A stretch of DNA of 64,000 nt from contig NZ_CP016397.1 of the NCBI RefSeq assembly GCF_002240035.1, positions 540,001 through 604,000 on the forward strand, given 5' to 3'. Source of the DNA: Legionella clemsonensis (GTDB lineage: Bacteria > Pseudomonadota > Gammaproteobacteria > Legionellales > Legionellaceae). The translations under genes and the position numbers were made by a program. Positions 21,110 through 30,398 of the stretch are shown here, piece by piece; the stretch's first letter is position 1, and each line of letters starts with the position of its first letter. Below the pieces are notes generated by a model. The model ran no database searches, had not been told where the DNA came from, and worked only from the letters and a program-made list of their open reading frames with translations.

Positions 21110-22396
21110 ATGAATAATTTTAAAAAAATAATTAGCTACCTCGATAGTTCGATGCAGCGGAGTTTGTCAAACTCCGCCCACCAACTCATAGCAGTAGGTG
21201 CAATTGCCTTTTTTGGATTCCCATTGTTTTATTGGATTTGGGCGGTTTTCTTTCCTCAATACTATGAAACAATTAGTCTACGCCTGGTAGGAAGTTTACT
21301 CGGTTTGGGCTTGATGTTAACTCCTTACTGGCCTGCGGTATGTAAACCTTATTTGCCTGGTTATTGGTTTTTAACCATCTTGTATACTCTCTCCTTCTTT
21401 TTTGCTTATTCATTTCTAATGAATCAAGCCAGTGATATCTCGGCAATGTCCTTGCTGTGTAGTGTTTTCTTATTAGTCTTATTGGTTGATTTATTCAGTC
21501 TTACCGTATTGCTAGCTCTCGGATGGAGTCTTGCACTTATCTGCTATTATTTTACTTCACCTCAGCTTTATTTTGGTAAAGAGCATCTCGAAATGGCAAT
21601 TGTATTACTCTTTGTTATCATTGCTGGTTCTACAGTTAATTATAAGACCGCCATGCTCCAGCAGCAGCGTTTAGCAGGTATGGCTGCCGCTGCAGGCATG
21701 ATTGCACATGAGTTACGTACACCGCTGCTAGGTATTAAAAGTGGTGCAAAGGCAATGGCACATTATTTACCTCCTTTGTTTCAAGCTTATTATGTGGCCA
21801 AGCATCATGGGTTATTGGATTCTTCAATTCGTGAAACACGATTACAGCAGTTGAAAGTGGTCAGCGAGCGTATTATCAGCGAAATTGATTATGCTAACAC
21901 TATAATTGACATGTTATTGATAAAGGCAGGGCGTGAAAACTCATTAGAAAACTGTGCGTTAGAAGTCTGCTCGATGGCGGATTGCTTAAAGGAGGCCCTT
22001 TCACGTTATCCTTTTAAATCAAATCAAGAGCGTTCTTTAGTAAATTTTCAGGGAGATTTTGTTTTCATTGGCTCAAAACTACTAATGCAGCATGTTCTTT
22101 TTAATCTTTTAAAAAATGCTCTGTACGTTATTGCCACAGCACAACGAGGGGAAATTACGATTTGGACAGAAATCGGAGAAAAATACAATACCCTTTATTT
22201 TAAAGATTCGGCGAAAGGTATGTCTTCTCAACAACTTTCGAAGTTATTCAATCATTTTTATACGACCACTTTTATGGGCACTGGGTTAGGATTATCGTTC
22301 TGTAAATTAGTAATGAGTCGTTTTGGTGGAGATATTCGCTGCGAAGCAGAGGAAGGAAATTATACACAATTTTTACTTTTTTTCCCGGTGATTTAG
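21110..22396 (+). CDS. lqsS: Membrane sensor histidine kinase, LqsS family
   Basis: A 428-aa sensor kinase with about six predicted membrane helices in residues 25-175, then a kinase core. The H-box is AHELRTPLLG with the phospho-accepting His at about residue 200; N-box HVLFNLLKNALYVI and G-box GTGLGLSFCK follow. The start of the membrane domain, with FFGFPLFYWIW and a nearby PQYYETISLR, is like the CqsS/LqsS/LqsT receptors that sense alpha-hydroxyketones. Neighbouring lqsR and lqsA support this. Whether it is the orthologue of LqsS or of LqsT cannot be decided here. Confidence 0.83.
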   Translation: MNNFKKIISYLDSSMQRSLSNSAHQLIAVGAIAFFGFPLFYWIWAVFFPQYYETISLRLVGSLLGLGLMLTPYWPAVCKPYLPGYWFLTILYTLSFFFAYSFLMNQASDISAMSLLCSVFLLVLLVDLFSLTVLLALGWSLALICYYFTSPQLYFGKEHLEMAIVLLFVIIAGSTVNYKTAMLQQQRLAGMAAAAGMIAHELRTPLLGIKSGAKAMAHYLPPLFQAYYVAKHHGLLDSSIRETRLQQLKVVSERIISEIDYANTIIDMLLIKAGRENSLENCALEVCSMADCLKEALSRYPFKSNQERSLVNFQGDFVFIGSKLLMQHVLFNLLKNALYVIATAQRGEITIWTEIGEKYNTLYFKDSAKGMSSQQLSKLFNHFYTTTFMGTGLGLSFCKLVMSRFGGDIRCEAEEGNYTQFLLFFPVI

Positions 22397-22753
22397 AGTA
22401 GGTTTATTGGTATTTGGGGAAATTTATCACCCATGTTATTTTATACGAATAAATTCGAGGATCTATGTTTTATTTAGAGTCTTTGAGAGTTGCTAGAATC
22501 CGCCGTACCACTTAGGTTCGCGGTAATATATTAGATAGCGTGGATGTCCGGACAAGCCGCGGCAAGTAAGCATTTGGCAGGAGCATGAAACCGGCAACGT
22601 CAAAAGCTCCTAATAAATTATTTTTAGTATTTATTTAAAGATTGAACTTGAATTAAGAGGATCTACGAGAGCTTTAAGTTTGAGATGGGGTCTGATGATG
22701 AGAGTTCATGGAATGTGAGTTGTTATAGTAAGGAACGCTGCTCAGGAGGAGCT
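22397..22753 (+). promoter_or_regulatory. Long lqsR leader with candidate RNA structure and GGA motifs
   Basis: A 357-nt gap between the kinase and lqsR. From about 22500 to 22612 it is less AT-rich and holds short self-complementary elements, including a TGTCCGGACA palindrome (about 22544-22553) and an AGGAGC/GCTCCT pair (about 22579-22611) followed by an AT-rich stretch. Several GGA triplets are in or near loops, the pattern bound by CsrA. lqsR mRNA is known from work on L. pneumophila to be under CsrA control. The structure here is my inference from reading pairs by eye. Confidence 0.4.
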
Positions 22754-23797
22754 ATGCAATATTTTTCAATACCTACGTGCTATTTTCCGAGCACGGCGCT
22801 GTTTATTGATGACAGCCGTGATTTCTTATTAAACTTTGTTTTGCAGTTAGATGAAGGACTGGCTTACCGCGTATTTGATTCTCCCTTTGATGCTTTGGAT
22901 TATATTAATAAAAAAGATTGTGAGCTGGTGATGTTAAGCCAGCGTTGTTTAAGTGAGTATACTGAAGCGAACAACTGTCCTCTTACGAATCACACAGTTA
23001 ACCTTAATTTAAATGTAATTCATACGGAAATTTATAATCCAAAGCGTTTCTCCGAAATCTCGGTAGTGGTTGTTGATTATGCAATGCCCGGGATGGATGG
23101 AATAGAGTTTTGCCGCAGAATTGATAATACCAACATTAAAAAAATTCTGCTCACCGGCCAAGCCGATGAGAAAGTGGCGATTGAAGCATTTAATGAAGGA
23201 TTAATACATCGTTACATCCAAAAAAGCGATCCTCATGTGGCTGAAATAATCACTAAAAGCATTTATGAGTTACAGCTTCAATATTTCCAGCTTATGTCGG
23301 ATATGGTAGTACGCATGTTATCTGTAACGTCTCCTAGCTGTTTGCATGATAAGAAATTTGCCGACTTCTTCCGGCAACTCCGTCAAGAAAAAAGCATCGT
23401 TGAGTATTATTTGGCAGACAATTCAGGCAGTTTCTTGTTGCTGGATGATGATGCAAATGTAAATTTTCTCATTGTTAAAAATGAAGCAGACATGCGATTG
23501 CATTATGATTTTGCCTTGGATAATGGGGCCAGTGATGAGATTCTTGATCAACTTGCCAGTGCAGAAAAAATTCCTTGCTTCTGGCAAGCAACAAGCCGAT
23601 CTCCAGAGTGGAATAATTGGACTTCTTGCTTGGTTCCTGCTCATCGCTTTATATCCCAGGAAACTTATTTCTATGCCTATGTGCCAGGTTCTGCCTTATT
23701 TGATGTGCATCAGGATAAAATTGTATCTTACCATCGTCATTTGGAGGAAATTGATGCAGAGGAATTGTTATTGACAACAAGCGAATCCCTCAGTTGA
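22754..23797 (+). CDS. lqsR: Response regulator LqsR
   Basis: A 347-aa response regulator of the Legionella quorum-sensing pathway, which links signalling to growth phase and virulence in L. pneumophila. The receiver domain has the acidic pair DD at about 19-20, the phosphorylated Asp in VVVVDYAMPGMDG (about residue 108), a Thr in LLTGQAD, and a Lys in YIQKSDP. The roughly 50 extra residues between the acidic pair and the phospho-site are unusual for a receiver. The C-terminal output domain has no DNA-binding motif I recognise. The frame is open 23 codons upstream, but the ATG preceded by AGGAGG is clearly the start. Confidence 0.87.
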   Translation: MQYFSIPTCYFPSTALFIDDSRDFLLNFVLQLDEGLAYRVFDSPFDALDYINKKDCELVMLSQRCLSEYTEANNCPLTNHTVNLNLNVIHTEIYNPKRFSEISVVVVDYAMPGMDGIEFCRRIDNTNIKKILLTGQADEKVAIEAFNEGLIHRYIQKSDPHVAEIITKSIYELQLQYFQLMSDMVVRMLSVTSPSCLHDKKFADFFRQLRQEKSIVEYYLADNSGSFLLLDDDANVNFLIVKNEADMRLHYDFALDNGASDEILDQLASAEKIPCFWQATSRSPEWNNWTSCLVPAHRFISQETYFYAYVPGSALFDVHQDKIVSYHRHLEEIDAEELLLTTSESLS

Positions 23798-23872
23798 ACC
23801 ACGAGATGATTTTATCCAAGCAGAATAGTAATCAGGGCAAATAAAAAGTTCTCCTGGAGGTATGAAAATTTT

Positions 23873-25120
23873 TCAGGGGCCTCGGTTAATGATGAATAAA
23901 GGAAGATTACGTCTGCTTGTTTTAATAGCTAACAAACAGTTAACTATTCGCAGTAACTCATCGTGTTGATGATTTGAATTTACAGATAAACGAATAAGCG
24001 CATTATTTTTAGGCGTTGCGGGTGCACAAAAGACTGCACCATGTATATCAGCTCTTTCAAGTGCATTACGCAACCATATAGTATTGGCTTCTGTACCTGT
24101 ATGAAGTGGAATAATTTGAGAGTTGCTCCCGCCCAAATAAAAGCCCGCTTGTTCCAAAGACGTTCGCAAAAAAATGGCATTACTATGTAATTTTTCACGG
24201 CGCCATTCTTCCTTGGTAATAATGTTAATGGATGCGTTAAAACCCGCTAAATCATGGGGTAAAAGAGTAGAGCTAAATATCGTGGGTAGAGCCGTATAAC
24301 GAATCAATTCAATTAAATGGCGATTCGCAAGAATTACACCGCCTCGCCCTGATAATGCTTTGGCCAGACTTGCAGTAATAATATCAATTTCATTGGTCAA
24401 ACCTAAGGCTGCGACTAGTCCACTTCCTTGTGGACCATGCGTTCCTAAGGAATGCGACTCATCAACAATCAACAAGCAATTGTATTTTTTTGCCAGTTTC
24501 ACATAGTCTTTTATGGGACTAACTGTGCCGGTAGTGCTGTAGACGGAATCGACAGCGATAATGCCAGAACCATATCGTTGCAAGCGCTTTTCGAGGGAAG
24601 CGATAGAGTTATGTTGAAACGGAACGGGTTTGGCATTGGCTGCTTTAACCCCTTCCCAAAAAGACATATGGGTATAAATATCTAAATAAACTGGTAAGTG
24701 ACGAGAAGCCAGAGCCTGAATTAAGCCTATGTTGGCACACCAGCCTGATTGGGCTAATAGACAAGCCGGATAACCTGTAAAATTTGCAAATTGTTGTTCA
24801 CAGGCGGCAAGTAAACTATCATCGGTTAAAAAAACAGGGGATTGCATTTGACCATTGCCGTAGGTCATCATTGCAGTCACTTGGGCATTGATAAGTTCAG
24901 GATGACGGCTAATGTGTAAATAGTCATTACTGGTTAACATCAACGCATTCTCTGCAGGTGTTTTGCCTTTTAAAATGTGCTGCCCTTGCCAGGATTGTTG
25001 TACTCTGCCCTCAAAATATTGCTCCATGGCGCGCTGAATGAACGGAGGGAAAGCATGGGCATTTTTAGCAGTGATTTTTGATGCGTGGTTAAACAAATAT
25101 CCTCTATTATACTCTACCAT
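23873..25120 (-). CDS. lqsA: Autoinducer synthase LqsA (CqsA family)
   Basis: PLP-dependent alpha-oxoamine synthase that makes alpha-hydroxyketone signals such as LAI-1. The 415-aa chain has the family's early block (LTSNDYLHISRHPELI), the DESHSLGTHG motif with the cofactor Asp near residue 220, and the PLP-binding Lys in TASLAKALSGRGG near 254. It resembles CqsA/LqsA more than BioF or KBL in the N-terminal PPFIQRAMEQY region. The frame extends 12 codons further to a TTG, but the ATG at 25118-25120 is preferred. It converges on lqsR, unlike a simple lqsA-lqsR operon. Confidence 0.88.
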   Translation of the reverse strand: MVEYNRGYLFNHASKITAKNAHAFPPFIQRAMEQYFEGRVQQSWQGQHILKGKTPAENALMLTSNDYLHISRHPELINAQVTAMMTYGNGQMQSPVFLTDDSLLAACEQQFANFTGYPACLLAQSGWCANIGLIQALASRHLPVYLDIYTHMSFWEGVKAANAKPVPFQHNSIASLEKRLQRYGSGIIAVDSVYSTTGTVSPIKDYVKLAKKYNCLLIVDESHSLGTHGPQGSGLVAALGLTNEIDIITASLAKALSGRGGVILANRHLIELIRYTALPTIFSSTLLPHDLAGFNASINIITKEEWRREKLHSNAIFLRTSLEQAGFYLGGSNSQIIPLHTGTEANTIWLRNALERADIHGAVFCAPATPKNNALIRLSVNSNHQHDELLRIVNCLLAIKTSRRNLPLFIINRGP

Positions 25121-25381
25121 CAAGTAGTTAATCCTGTGTACGACTGGTATGATCAATCGCTCTTATTTTCGATTACTGTTACATTAATCAAAATAATAGA
25201 GCGCTGCGTTTGTTTTGTAAATAGAACAAAATAGCTGGCTGGCTTTTGCAGTTAGAGAACACTTATTTTTTAATACACTACGGGTGATCCTCTGTTGAAT
25301 ATAGAAATATCCCTTGATCTAACTGGAAATACGCATTGCATGTCGGTATGATTTTTAAATCATAAGAAAAAAGGCTAAATC

Positions 25382-25813
25382 ATGCGTCTTAGGGTATTAA
25401 TATTGGGTTTTGTAATTTCGTTGAGTGTTTCTGCTACTGAGGATTTTGATCGCCAGCAAATTGAACAACGTATTCAACCCATAGGTAAAGTCAGATTACA
25501 GGAACAGAAGACAGCCGCTCCAGCTGCTACAATGCAACCCGCAGAAACTGAAACAACGGCTGCAAAACAGGAAGAGCCCGGACAGGCAATTTATGAAAAA
25601 TACTGCAGCGTTTGTCATCGAGACGGCGTTGCTGGGGCGCCGAAATTTCGTGTTGCTGCGGATTGGAAAGAACGGCTTGCTACTAAAAAATTTGAAGGTT
25701 TAACGGCTTCAGCGATTAAGGGAATTAATGCCATGCCTCCTAAGGGAACCTGCATGGAGTGCAGTGACGAAGAGATTAAAGACGCAGTTCAATATATGTT
25801 GCCTCAATCATGA
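25382..25813 (+). CDS. Cytochrome c5-type small cytochrome
   Basis: A 143-aa secreted monohaem cytochrome c. A signal peptide ends near SVSA. An Ala/Glu/Thr/Gln-rich linker runs to about residue 70. The haem motif CSVCH follows, and the sixth ligand is the Met in INAMPPKGTC. The CMEC cysteine pair near the C-terminus is typical of cytochrome c5. Its stop overlaps the dsbB start by four bases. It may pass electrons from the bc1 complex encoded at 39812-42420 to a terminal oxidase. Confidence 0.9.
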   Translation: MRLRVLILGFVISLSVSATEDFDRQQIEQRIQPIGKVRLQEQKTAAPAATMQPAETETTAAKQEEPGQAIYEKYCSVCHRDGVAGAPKFRVAADWKERLATKKFEGLTASAIKGINAMPPKGTCMECSDEEIKDAVQYMLPQS

Positions 25814-26319
25814 CAAAATCTAGTTATAAACGCTGGCAAATGTTGCTATTTTTGCTGAGCTTAACCGTGCTGGGAAGCTCTTTTTATTTTCAGTATATCG
25901 CAGGTCTTGCTCCTTGCCCTTTATGTTTAATGCAACGGTTATGTGTTTTTTTACTCGTTGTAGTGGGTTTTGTTGGTCTTTTAATCAATTACTTAAAAGC
26001 AGGTAAATTATTAGCCGTTTTACAAATTGGAGTGGCCTTGGGCGGGTTATTTTTTGCAGGTCGCCAGTTGTGGTTGCAGTCATTGCCTGGTGATCAAATG
26101 CCAGCATGTTTGCCAGAGCTCGATATTCTTGTCCGCTATTTTCCCTGGCGTGATGTATTTCATGCGCTTCTCTGGGGGGCTGGTGATTGTGCTGAAATTT
26201 CCTGGAAATGGCTGGGATTAACAATGCCGGGCTGGGCTGCCTTATACTTTTTGTTCATGTCACTGACAGGTGCATGGATTTTTTGGCAATTAAATAGAAT
26301 AAGGCGGGATGTTTCCTGA
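25810..26319 (+). CDS. dsbB: Disulfide bond formation protein B
   Basis: Inner-membrane quinone reductase that reoxidises DsbA. The 169-aa chain has four membrane segments. The first redox pair is in the CPLC motif near residue 36, and the second periplasmic loop holds a pair near residues 96 and 122 (PACLPEL and GDCAEISWKWLG). All are conserved DsbB features. It is translationally coupled to the cytochrome c5 gene (ATGA overlap). Confidence 0.93.
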   Translation: MTKSSYKRWQMLLFLLSLTVLGSSFYFQYIAGLAPCPLCLMQRLCVFLLVVVGFVGLLINYLKAGKLLAVLQIGVALGGLFFAGRQLWLQSLPGDQMPACLPELDILVRYFPWRDVFHALLWGAGDCAEISWKWLGLTMPGWAALYFLFMSLTGAWIFWQLNRIRRDVS

Positions 26320-26410
26320 CATGTCTGGGTGTAAAAAGGCGATAATTTACTGGCAAATAAACAATCACTTGGCTATTATCTCATCCCATATCGTTTTTTG
26401 CCAGTCAATT

Positions 26411-27562
26411 ATGACAAATCAGTTTCATTGTGAAGTTTTAAAGCGTCATACTTATACCCAGGCTCGCGTTACTCGTGTTAGTACTCCTCATGGTGATTTT
26501 ATTACACCCTCCTTCATGCCAGTGGGAACTCGTGCAGGTGTGAACAATATGACACCTCAAGAACTATTACGGGCAGGCAGCCAAATTATTTTAGGTGGAA
26601 ATACCTATCATATGCTTTGTGCGCCTGGTATGAAGGTTATAGAAGAAGCAGGAGGGATGCATGCTTTTATGGGATGGCATGGGCCGATGCTCACCGATAG
26701 TGGTGGATTTCAAGTGTTTAGTTTGTCTAAAAATAAGGAAATTTGTGTCATTGACGAAGAGGGGGCACATTTTAAATTACCGGGCTCTAACCGTTTGATT
26801 CATATGACACCAGAAATGTCACTTGAAACACAGAAAATTATTGGGGCCGATATTATTATGGCCTTTGATCAATGCACACCCGATAGCTGCGCACGTGACG
26901 AAGTACAACATATTATGACGCGCACTCATCGCTGGCTTAAACAATCAGTAGCCTATCATCAACAATTCCCCACTTCTCGTTACGGAGCGCGGCAGGCACT
27001 CTTTGGCATTATTCAAGGCGGAATCTATGAAGATTTACGTCGTGAAAGCGCAGAATTTATTGCCTCTATGGACACTGATGGTCTTGCCATTGGGGGTGAA
27101 ACAATCGGTTTTAATATGGACACCACGGTAGAGGTTATTCGTTGGATTCGAGAATTTTTGCCAGAGAATAAGCCGCGCTACACGATGGGGGTGGGTATGT
27201 CGCCTCAGGATTTACTGGATGTTGTGGCTGAAGGGATTGATATGTTTGATTGCGTTGCACCGACACGTAATGCTCGTCACGGTGCCTTGTATTGTGGTGA
27301 AATTGTGAAAAAAGGGCATTGGCTCAAATTTGAAAGTCCTTATGAAAATGAACGTATGCAAATTAAGAAAGCCTGTTTTGCACAAGATCTGCAACCTATC
27401 ATGGAAAGCTGCTCTTGCTATACTTGTACACATTATTCCCGGGCTTTTTTGTATCATCTGAGCAAGCAGAAGGCCAATTTGTTTACTGCATTGGCAAGTA
27501 TTCATAATATCCATGTAATGCACGAGGTTTGTGCTAGAATGCGCGACCTAATTATGGCTTAA
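26411..27562 (+). CDS. tgt: Queuine tRNA-ribosyltransferase
   Basis: Exchanges guanine 34 for preQ1 in GUN-anticodon tRNAs. The 383-aa length fits (E. coli 375). Seen are the [10 protein letters not shown] motif with an active-site Asp, GLAIGGE, the second catalytic Asp in [15 protein letters not shown], and the C-terminal zinc site C-x-C-x2-C with a His further on ([17 protein letters not shown]). The frame is open 34 codons upstream, overlapping dsbB, but the ATG at 26411 gives the family N-terminus. The usual partners yajC-secDF do not follow. queH at 8320 completes the pathway. Confidence 0.95.
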   Translation: MTNQFHCEVLKRHTYTQARVTRVSTPHGDFITPSFMPVGTRAGVNNMTPQELLRAGSQIILGGNTYHMLCAPGMKVIEEAGGMHAFMGWHGPMLTDSGGFQVFSLSKNKEICVIDEEGAHFKLPGSNRLIHMTPEMSLETQKIIGADIIMAFDQCTPDSCARDEVQHIMTRTHRWLKQSVAYHQQFPTSRYGARQALFGIIQGGIYEDLRRESAEFIASMDTDGLAIGGETIGFNMDTTVEVIRWIREFLPENKPRYTMGVGMSPQDLLDVVAEGIDMFDCVAPTRNARHGALYCGEIVKKGHWLKFESPYENERMQIKKACFAQDLQPIMESCSCYTCTHYSRAFLYHLSKQKANLFTALASIHNIHVMHEVCARMRDLIMA

Positions 27563-27588
27563 TTTTTAAGAAAGACAGGAGATTTTTA

Positions 27589-28080
27589 ATGATCGTAATT
27601 GCCACTTCAAAAGGCGATATTCGCATACAGTTGGATGAAGAAAACACACCAACGACTGCACAAAATTTTCTTAATTATGTGCGCAGCGGTTTCTATAATA
27701 ATACTATCTTTCATCGCGTCATTGATGGGTTTATGATCCAGGGTGGTGGTTTGACGGCTGATATGACGCAAAAACCTACGGAACCTGCAATAAAGAATGA
27801 AGCAAAATTTGCCAAGCCCAATAAACGAGGCACTATTGCCATGGCTAGAACCATGGATCCACACTCAGCCACTTCACAATTTTTTATAAATGTTGCTGAC
27901 AATGCTTTTCTTAATTTCACTGGTGAACACGCACAAGGTTATGGTTATTGTGTATTTGGAGAAGTCGTTGAGGGTATGGATGTCGTTGATGCTATAGTAA
28001 AAGTAAAAACAGGCCAGCGGATGGGCCATGCTGACGTGCCTGTGGAAGAAGTGGTAATTCATGAAATCCGTGAAGTTTAA
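27589..28080 (+). CDS. ppiB: Peptidyl-prolyl cis-trans isomerase B (cyclophilin)
   Basis: A cytoplasmic cyclophilin that speeds proline isomerisation. At 163 aa it matches the 164-aa E. coli PpiB and lacks a signal peptide. The catalytic Arg is in the [13 protein letters not shown] motif, and the [17 protein letters not shown] block forms the rest of the active site. It follows tgt by 26 bases with an AGGAG ribosome site, so it is likely cotranscribed. Confidence 0.95.
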   Translation: MIVIATSKGDIRIQLDEENTPTTAQNFLNYVRSGFYNNTIFHRVIDGFMIQGGGLTADMTQKPTEPAIKNEAKFAKPNKRGTIAMARTMDPHSATSQFFINVADNAFLNFTGEHAQGYGYCVFGEVVEGMDVVDAIVKVKTGQRMGHADVPVEEVVIHEIREV

Positions 28081-28286
28081 CAGGATTTGTTGACATTTAA
28101 TGGATGGGTCAACAAGCGTCGAGTAGCGATCGCTATATCCTGCGACTCCTCCTGAATCGTCTACATATCTTGTAAAACCAAGTCCAGCTTTACTTTCCAA
28201 CGTTTGCGGAATTCAGCTAAAAATACAGGATTCCGCAGACAAGATCTGAGTAATCCGCAAAAAAATTTTATACATTTCTACGTGTG

Positions 28287-28919
28287 TCACCTGCGATGTC
28301 GCTTCCTTAAACTTTTTGAATAGTCAAATTTTGGCATTTCAATGTGATAAATGATGGCTATGACCCGTACAGTAAAAATAGTAACTAAAGTAATCATGAC
28401 ATTAATATTTTTGGGAACATTGAAATGTGCCAGGGCAATAAATAATAAAGCTCCCACCAGTGCAATGGTCGCATAAAGTTCCTTGCGCAAGACGAGAGGA
28501 ATATCATTACACAAAATGTCTCTTAACATTCCGCCGCAAATTCCTGTAATCATACCGCTTATAATTGCCATACCCGGTGAATATCCATTGGTTAAAACTT
28601 TTTGCGCGCCAATAATAACAAAAGCAGATAAGCCCAAGGCATCAAGAATAAGAAAAACTTTCATAATACGGACTAAGGAATGAGCAATAAAGATGGTGAC
28701 AAAGGCAAAGGCGGACGTATAAAGAATATATTCGGGATGGGCAACCCATGTTAAAGGGTGGGTATCGAAAAGGACGTCCCTGACAGTTCCCCCACCAAGC
28801 GCTGCAATACAAGCAATGAGCATGACACCAAAAAAATCCATTTTTTTTCTACCAGCAGCGATGGCACCAGTAATTGCCTCTACACAAATGCCCATGATAA
28901 AGAGATAATGTAACAACAT
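28287..28919 (-). CDS. TRIC/UPF0126 family membrane protein (YicG-like)
   Basis: A 210-aa inner-membrane protein with about seven helices built from two repeats. Each repeat carries the glycine-rich G-G-x2-RD motif (ALGGGTVRDVL near residue 41 and GICGGMLRDIL near 128), the signature of bacterial TRIC-type channels. The E. coli homologue YicG has been linked to glycine transport. The substrate here is unknown. The gene stands alone. Confidence 0.85.
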   Translation of the reverse strand: MLLHYLFIMGICVEAITGAIAAGRKKMDFFGVMLIACIAALGGGTVRDVLFDTHPLTWVAHPEYILYTSAFAFVTIFIAHSLVRIMKVFLILDALGLSAFVIIGAQKVLTNGYSPGMAIISGMITGICGGMLRDILCNDIPLVLRKELYATIALVGALLFIALAHFNVPKNINVMITLVTIFTVRVIAIIYHIEMPKFDYSKSLRKRHRR

Positions 28920-29043
28920 AATGGGTGTATTGCTCTAAAAAGGCGCAATCATATCATTGTTTATTGAGTTGGCGAAATAGCTTGATTACGCTAGGCTTAT
29001 AATAGTGCAATCTCATATTAGTTATAGTAAGAAGGAAGATTAG

Positions 29044-29400
29044 ATGAGTAATGAACATCATGAGCATACATTTCTTGAGGCTGTTGACAATGACACAAGA
29101 GCTAATATTCTTCGTTTAGATCAAAAACTTAAAGGATTGCAAGCCGAAATCAGCGCAAAAATTGATGCGATGGGGCTATCAACTGATGAAGCTTCAAATG
29201 AACGTAAAAAACAGTTAATTACTCTTTTCGATGAAGTAAAAAAAGCAATTGAAGGAATACAGCGGTTAGTTAATTTAGCGGTTGCGGATGAGTTTTCAGT
29301 GAGCGAGTTTAATGAAATAAATCATGATAAAATAGAAGCTCTACGGGAAATGTTTAAAGAAAGTGCTGATAAGATAGCGCTTATTAAAGAAAAATTTTAG
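29044..29400 (+). CDS. Small helical hypothetical protein
   Basis: I do not recognise this 118-aa protein. It is highly charged and predicted all-helical, with coiled-coil-like spacing from about residue 20 to 80. There is no signal peptide or membrane span. An AGGAAG ribosome site precedes the ATG. It is a stand-alone gene. Confidence 0.7.
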   Translation: MSNEHHEHTFLEAVDNDTRANILRLDQKLKGLQAEISAKIDAMGLSTDEASNERKKQLITLFDEVKKAIEGIQRLVNLAVADEFSVSEFNEINHDKIEALREMFKESADKIALIKEKF

Positions 29401-29475
29401 AGTTTTACATTGACACCTTTCTGATTGCCTGTGAGTAAACTTTTCATAGTTACCTTGAAAGTAAATCCTTCCAGT

Positions 29476-29504
29476 TTGTGAAAAAAAGATTAATTAGGTA
29501 TAAT
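29476..29504 (+). promoter_or_regulatory. Strong sigma-70 promoter candidate
   Basis: A TTGTGA -35 element is separated by 17 bp from a perfect TATAAT -10 element. Transcription would begin near 29511, just before the hairpin at 29514-29560 and 160 bp ahead of the next gene. Confidence 0.6.
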
Positions 29505-29513
29505 CCAAAGCCG

Positions 29514-29560
29514 AATAGGAAGTAAGGTAATCAATACATCGCTGCCTTTTCCTATTTTTG
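29514..29560 (+). terminator. Hairpin with T run right after a promoter (attenuator or tiny RNA)
   Basis: AATAGGAA near 29514 pairs with TTCCTATT near 29549, with inner AAGG/CCTT pairs, and is followed by a T run. It begins only a few bases after the predicted start site. It would act as a terminator that either ends a short RNA of about 50 nt or attenuates the gene at 29673. Confidence 0.45.
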
Positions 29561-29672
29561 AATTATTTATAGTATTCAGTCTTTAAAAGTTTAAAATTTT
29601 GGTGCAAACTACAGTGAGCCTTACTGTATTGCTTTAAATAATTTAAGTCCAAACTAACAGAAGGGTCTTTTA

Positions 29673-29885
29673 ATGAAAAAAATAGCAATAGTAATAGGTT
29701 GTTTAATACCTCTATTATCGTTCGCTACTACTGTAGAAAGCGACAAGGCCTTGGATACATTTCAAGAGTTATGCGCTAAAGAAAAAGATCCCCTCAAACG
29801 CCAAAATTATTGCCATATCCTTGATCAAAAAAACCATTCCCAAGCTATTCTTAGTGATATCAGGCCGGACACAGTGATTGTTTAG
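29673..29885 (+). CDS. Small secreted hypothetical protein
   Basis: A 70-aa frame with a clear signal peptide (MKKIAIVIGCLIPLLSFA) and a short mature part with two cysteines that could form a disulfide bond. I do not recognise it. It is preceded by a strong promoter and a terminator-like hairpin, which suggests regulated expression. Translation starts after AGAAGGG. Confidence 0.6.
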   Translation: MKKIAIVIGCLIPLLSFATTVESDKALDTFQELCAKEKDPLKRQNYCHILDQKNHSQAILSDIRPDTVIV

Positions 29886-29985
29886 GGGGAGCGCGGATAC
29901 TAACGTTTCACTACCCAGGACCCAGGAATAATACAGGGGGTGACAATTCACTCCCTGTCCTACGTGCCGCAACCTATAGCTTTTA

Positions 29986-30381
29986 TCACTTCACTCTGGG
30001 ACTTAATTTTATTTTATCAATTATGTTGCTCACTTCTGAAATGGAGCTAATGGAATCTAGAATGATTTTTTTATGTTCGGCAGAAGCAACTTCCCCCGTT
30101 AGGTAGACTTGGTCATTTTTTGTTTTTACGTCAATTGTCCATGCGGGAAAATTTCTATCTAAAATCTTTTCACGGATAAGAGTTCCTTTAATTTTTGCTG
30201 TGAGTTGAAGATCTTTTAAGGAATCATGACGGCCTATAATGGTTAAGTTATCTACATTTACTGCGGTGACACCTTCGGTTGACTCAACGAGGGTCACTAC
30301 TTTTTCATAATCTATCTCTGAATCTAACTCACCAAAGAGATAAATGGAGCCATTAGAAACTTTCATTTTAACTTTGTTCAT
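29986..30381 (-). CDS. BON-domain protein
   Basis: A 131-aa protein with two BON-type (OsmY-like) modules, roughly residues 1-50 and 55-128. The second shows DLQLTAKIKGTLI, then WTIDVKTKNDQVYLTGEV, then a closing IDKIKLSP. BON domains bind membranes or phospholipids and are common in envelope-stress proteins. Unlike OsmY, no signal peptide is visible from this start. The small membrane protein at 30399 lies just upstream on the same strand, 18 bp away, so the two probably form a unit. Confidence 0.8.
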   Translation of the reverse strand: MNKVKMKVSNGSIYLFGELDSEIDYEKVVTLVESTEGVTAVNVDNLTIIGRHDSLKDLQLTAKIKGTLIREKILDRNFPAWTIDVKTKNDQVYLTGEVASAEHKKIILDSISSISEVSNIIDKIKLSPRVK

Positions 30382-30398
30382 ACATTCCCGAGTATTGG

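Noticed and set aside
28110-28140. A GCGATCGC palindrome in the ppiB downstream gap
   Set aside because: A single short palindrome with no repeat nearby; likely chance.
29769-29972. Minus-strand frame overlapping the small secreted protein gene
   Set aside because: It is antisense to the signal-peptide gene and has no ribosome site or motif.
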